Assembly: GCA_949825025.1 (NCBI GenBank)
Contig: OX463786.1
Location: 15,213,309 to 15,277,308, forward strand
DNA from: Siphlonurus alternatus
Lineage: Eukaryota > Arthropoda > Insecta > Ephemeroptera > Siphlonuridae
Direction: 5' to 3'
Length of the DNA: 64,000 nucleotides
Positions 62,064-64,000 of the stretch are shown here, one piece after another. The translations under genes were made by a program, and so were the position numbers. The notes below the pieces were generated by a model. The model was not told where the DNA came from. It did no database searches and worked only from the letters and a program-made list of their open reading frames with translations. Each line of letters starts with the position of its first letter. Position 1 is the first letter of the stretch.

Positions 62064-62355
62064 ATAGAGGCTTCAAGTCAGCTGATTTTTCGGTGATCCC
62101 ACCCGCTATACCAAACCTATGTAAAAAAAACGTGAATTCGTTTTTTCACCCAGAATAAGATTTTTCAGGGATAATTCCTTTACGGAAATTTGGTTCAAAC
62201 TGAAAAATAAAGTAAATAATTCAAGGTTTAGATTTTTTACTTGCTTTATAACCGAGAAAAGTTAAAAAAACACTTTGCTTCATTTTCAAGTGCAAGATGG
62301 ACATTAGCGACAAACAGTTGCGCAGCGGAAGCGCATCACTTGAAGCCTCCATCTA
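62064..62355. mobile_element. Foldback element H copy 2
   Basis: Starts aatagaggcttcaagtcagc and ends acttgaagcctccatct. It is the inverted relative of 52450-52799. Confidence 0.85.
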
Positions 62356-62625
62356 AATTGGATATTTAAACGTCCTGACAGCAACTGAAAGGTTGATTAT
62401 TGCAGATGTTGTTTATCCGGTTTTGTTTCTTTCAATTAATAAAATGTATTTTAAAGAATAGAACCCTCTCTTATAACATAACATTTTATGTGCTCTATTC
62501 ATCATTTATAAACTCAGACCAATTCCTTTATATAAAATAATATTTACATTATATATTCTAAAATCCATGATGTATAGAAATCAGGAACAAGTTTACAAAA
62601 AAAATATTTACAGCTGCGTCCATTA

Positions 62626-62743
62626 AGTCTGTTTTTTAAATCCTGTTCCTGTACATTTTCTGCACCCAATCAACCTTATGTCCACGTGCATAAAGTCGGT
62701 TGGGTGCAGAAAGTGTACACTGGGCAGGGTTTACGAACAGACT
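62626..62743. mobile_element. Tourist-like MITE downstream of the UNC13-like gene
   Basis: Starts AGTCTGTTTTTTAAATCCTG and ends cagggtttacgaacagact. TTA is at the left flank. The centre pair ctgcacccaatcaa / ggttgggtgcag is mirrored. Confidence 0.85.
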
Positions 62744-62766
62744 TATTAATTAAATTTGAAGAAAAC

Positions 62767-62772
62767 TTTATT
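62767..62772 (-). terminator. AATAAA directly after the UNC13-like stop
   Basis: The minus strand reads TAA then AATAAA with no gap. If used, the 3' UTR would be only some 20-30 nt, ending right before the MITE at 62743. Confidence 0.4.
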
Positions 62773-62864
62773 TTAATGTGCGAACTTTGCTCTCTCTCGC
62801 TTGACAAACTCCTTGGCCATCCTGTCTCCTTGTCGATGTTCCAGTGCTTTGAACGCCTCGCAGT
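62773..62864 (-). CDS. UNC13-like gene, terminal exon
   Basis: The acceptor is gattgttttgcag. It encodes CEAFKALEHRQGDRMAKEFV, then KRERAKFAH and TAA. Two leading bases complete an Asp codon with the preceding exon. Confidence 0.8.
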
Positions 62865-63620
62865 CTGCAAAACAATCAAAACATATTACCGGTTACTTTT
62901 TTTATTATTATTTTATTTTATTTTTTATTATATTTATATTGATTTTTTTTTCAAATTCAAATATTTTATTAATCTCACATAAAAGGCAAGCTAGCACAAC
63001 ATACATCAATATAAGATAAATACTAATTTAAACACTCTTGTAAAAGTTGTCAATTTTGTACACATTTACTTTATTTTACTTAATTATTATTATTTTTTTA
63101 AAAGATACACCCATACTGCCTGTCATAAAATAATTTTCATAATGTTTATAATGTCCTCAATCATTGGTAGACTACTTTAAAACAAACTGACTGAACAATA
63201 GCCGAAGTATGTATAGTCATCGCCTCAAAAAATTTCCCTTTCCAGTCTTGTTAAATCACCATGTCCCGTAAGAATAACACAGGGCATGGTGATTAATAAC
63301 AAGGCTATAAGGGGAAAATTTTCCAAGACGATGGGTGTACAGTTCGTATTTCCGAGCATCTCCGATGAAAAGGACGGCCAAAGTAGGACTTGAAGCGACA
63401 ATTGTAATTATCTTCCCAGAACTCACCTGTCAGGGCGGACGGCTTGGTGAGCGGCAGGTGGACTTGAGGTAGGTCGTGGATGGACTCTCGGTCATGTGGG
63501 ATGGACGAGAAGAGAACGAAGGCCTCTCCCACCACTTCGTTACTGCCCAGCATGTCGTAGTCTTTGAGCACCAAGTGCACCAGGGCATTCTCCGTGCGTT
63601 GTAACTCTTCTCCCATCGCT
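62773..63620 (-). CDS. UNC13/BAIAP3/Munc13-4-like C2 protein, last two exons (partial)
   Basis: Exons 63620-63427 and 62864-62773 on the minus strand join in phase 1. The first carries the C-terminal half of a C2 domain: VHLVLKDYDMLGSNEVVGEA, then SIPHDRESIHDLPQVHLPL. The second ends ALEHRQGDRMAKEFVKRERA KFAH and stops at TAA. A C2 half followed by a short L-x-x-R-x-x-D-x-x-A-x-x-F-V tail is the ending of Munc13-4/BAIAP3-type proteins, which prime secretory vesicles for SNARE-driven fusion. The acceptor of the first exon (ttacag, 63621) needs a phase-2 partner beyond the right edge. The C2 acidic residues visible (K-D-Y-D, N-E) suggest part of a calcium-binding loop. The subfamily cannot be settled from this piece. 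Confidence 0.78.
63427..63620 (-). CDS. UNC13-like gene, penultimate exon (C2 domain half)
   Basis: The acceptor is aatgtttacag and the donor is GACAG|GTGAGT. It starts AMGEELQRTENALVHLVLKD and ends TKPSALT. Marked GC richness compared with the flanks supports coding. Confidence 0.85.
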
Positions 63621-64000
63621 CTGTAAACATTTGTAAATAAGTCATTTCCCACCAAAAGTAGCCAGAAGTTTCAATGATTGAATATTTTCATTGGCCGCAT
63701 TTATATTCATATAGAAAACATCTTAAATAAAGCATTAGGGACATTTCACACAGTATCGCTTGATTTTGCAGTGCATGAATTAAAAAGTAAGAACTTATTC
63801 GATCAAGCGTAGCTGCGCACACAGCTTGGTATCTTAAGTCTTGGTATGATAAGAAAATTAGAACAGATTCTAAATGAGAAACGTTAAAAATAAGTCTAAG
63901 TACAACCAACTTTCCAACTTTTTAACAATTTAATAAATTATTATTGTGTGGTAAAAATTGTTGTAATTAAAAATTTAAAAGAAAATTATTGCATTTTTAT
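63621..64000 (-). other. Intron of the UNC13-like gene, runs off the window
   Basis: No further C2 or MUN-domain exon is recognisable up to the edge. A 73-codon frame here has no domain. Confidence 0.5.

Overview
The window is AT-rich, intron-rich, repeat-laden nuclear DNA from an animal, most likely an arthropod. The reasons are GT..AG introns of 0.3-8 kb with strictly matching phases, a Vreteno/TDRD1-like piRNA-pathway gene (RRM + MYND + Tudor), long AT/GA/TTTA microsatellites, and dozens of short non-autonomous DNA transposons. Nothing looks prokaryotic or viral.

Layout. 1-412 is half of a foldback transposon. 2300-2494 (+) is the probable last exon of a small gene entering from the left edge. 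6107-35219 (+) is an 18-exon gene with an N-terminal RRM split over three exons (one of them a 64-nt exon at 7544-7607), a perfect C2-C2-C2-HC MYND finger, a giant N/Q-rich disordered exon with a 48-bp coding tandem repeat, three extended Tudor modules and a repetitive coiled-coil tail. Every coding join keeps the frame. The giant exon either ends the protein at 23207 (RRM-MYND isoform) or must be left by a phase-2 donor (best candidate after 22609) to reach the Tudor exons at 27949-35219. 35220-41507 is intergenic and full of foldback elements. 41508-56063 (-) is a complete 13-coding-exon gene for a 731-residue single-pass membrane protein: signal peptide, Ig-like start, MAM/FAMeT-like region, two EGF-like modules, FN3, one transmembrane helix, and a short kinase-less tail with Tyr motifs. 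A putative TATA box and non-coding first exon lie near 57.7 kb. 57.9-62.6 kb is intergenic, with a decayed LINE 3' end and a ~240-bp satellite array (58975-60412). 62773-63620 (-) holds the last two exons of an UNC13/BAIAP3/Munc13-4-like C2 protein that runs off the right edge.

The mobile-element layer is unusually rich and can be read in detail. There are several TTAA-flanked palindromic families, a TA-flanked family carrying paired CRE sites (TGACGTCA), a foldback family carrying ETS sites (CCGGAAGT), hAT-type MITEs with 8-bp target duplications, TTA-flanked Tourist-like MITEs, a 2.5-kb Mutator-like element with a 9-bp duplication nested in an older element, and a 5S-rRNA-derived SINE. Several of them sit within a dozen bases of splice sites of the receptor gene.

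Functionally, the Tudor gene is expected in germline nuage (methyl-arginine reading of PIWI proteins), the receptor at the cell surface, and the C2 protein in vesicle priming. The three genes are not an obvious pathway. All exon models are mine, from splice signals and frame continuity. No transcript or database evidence was available.
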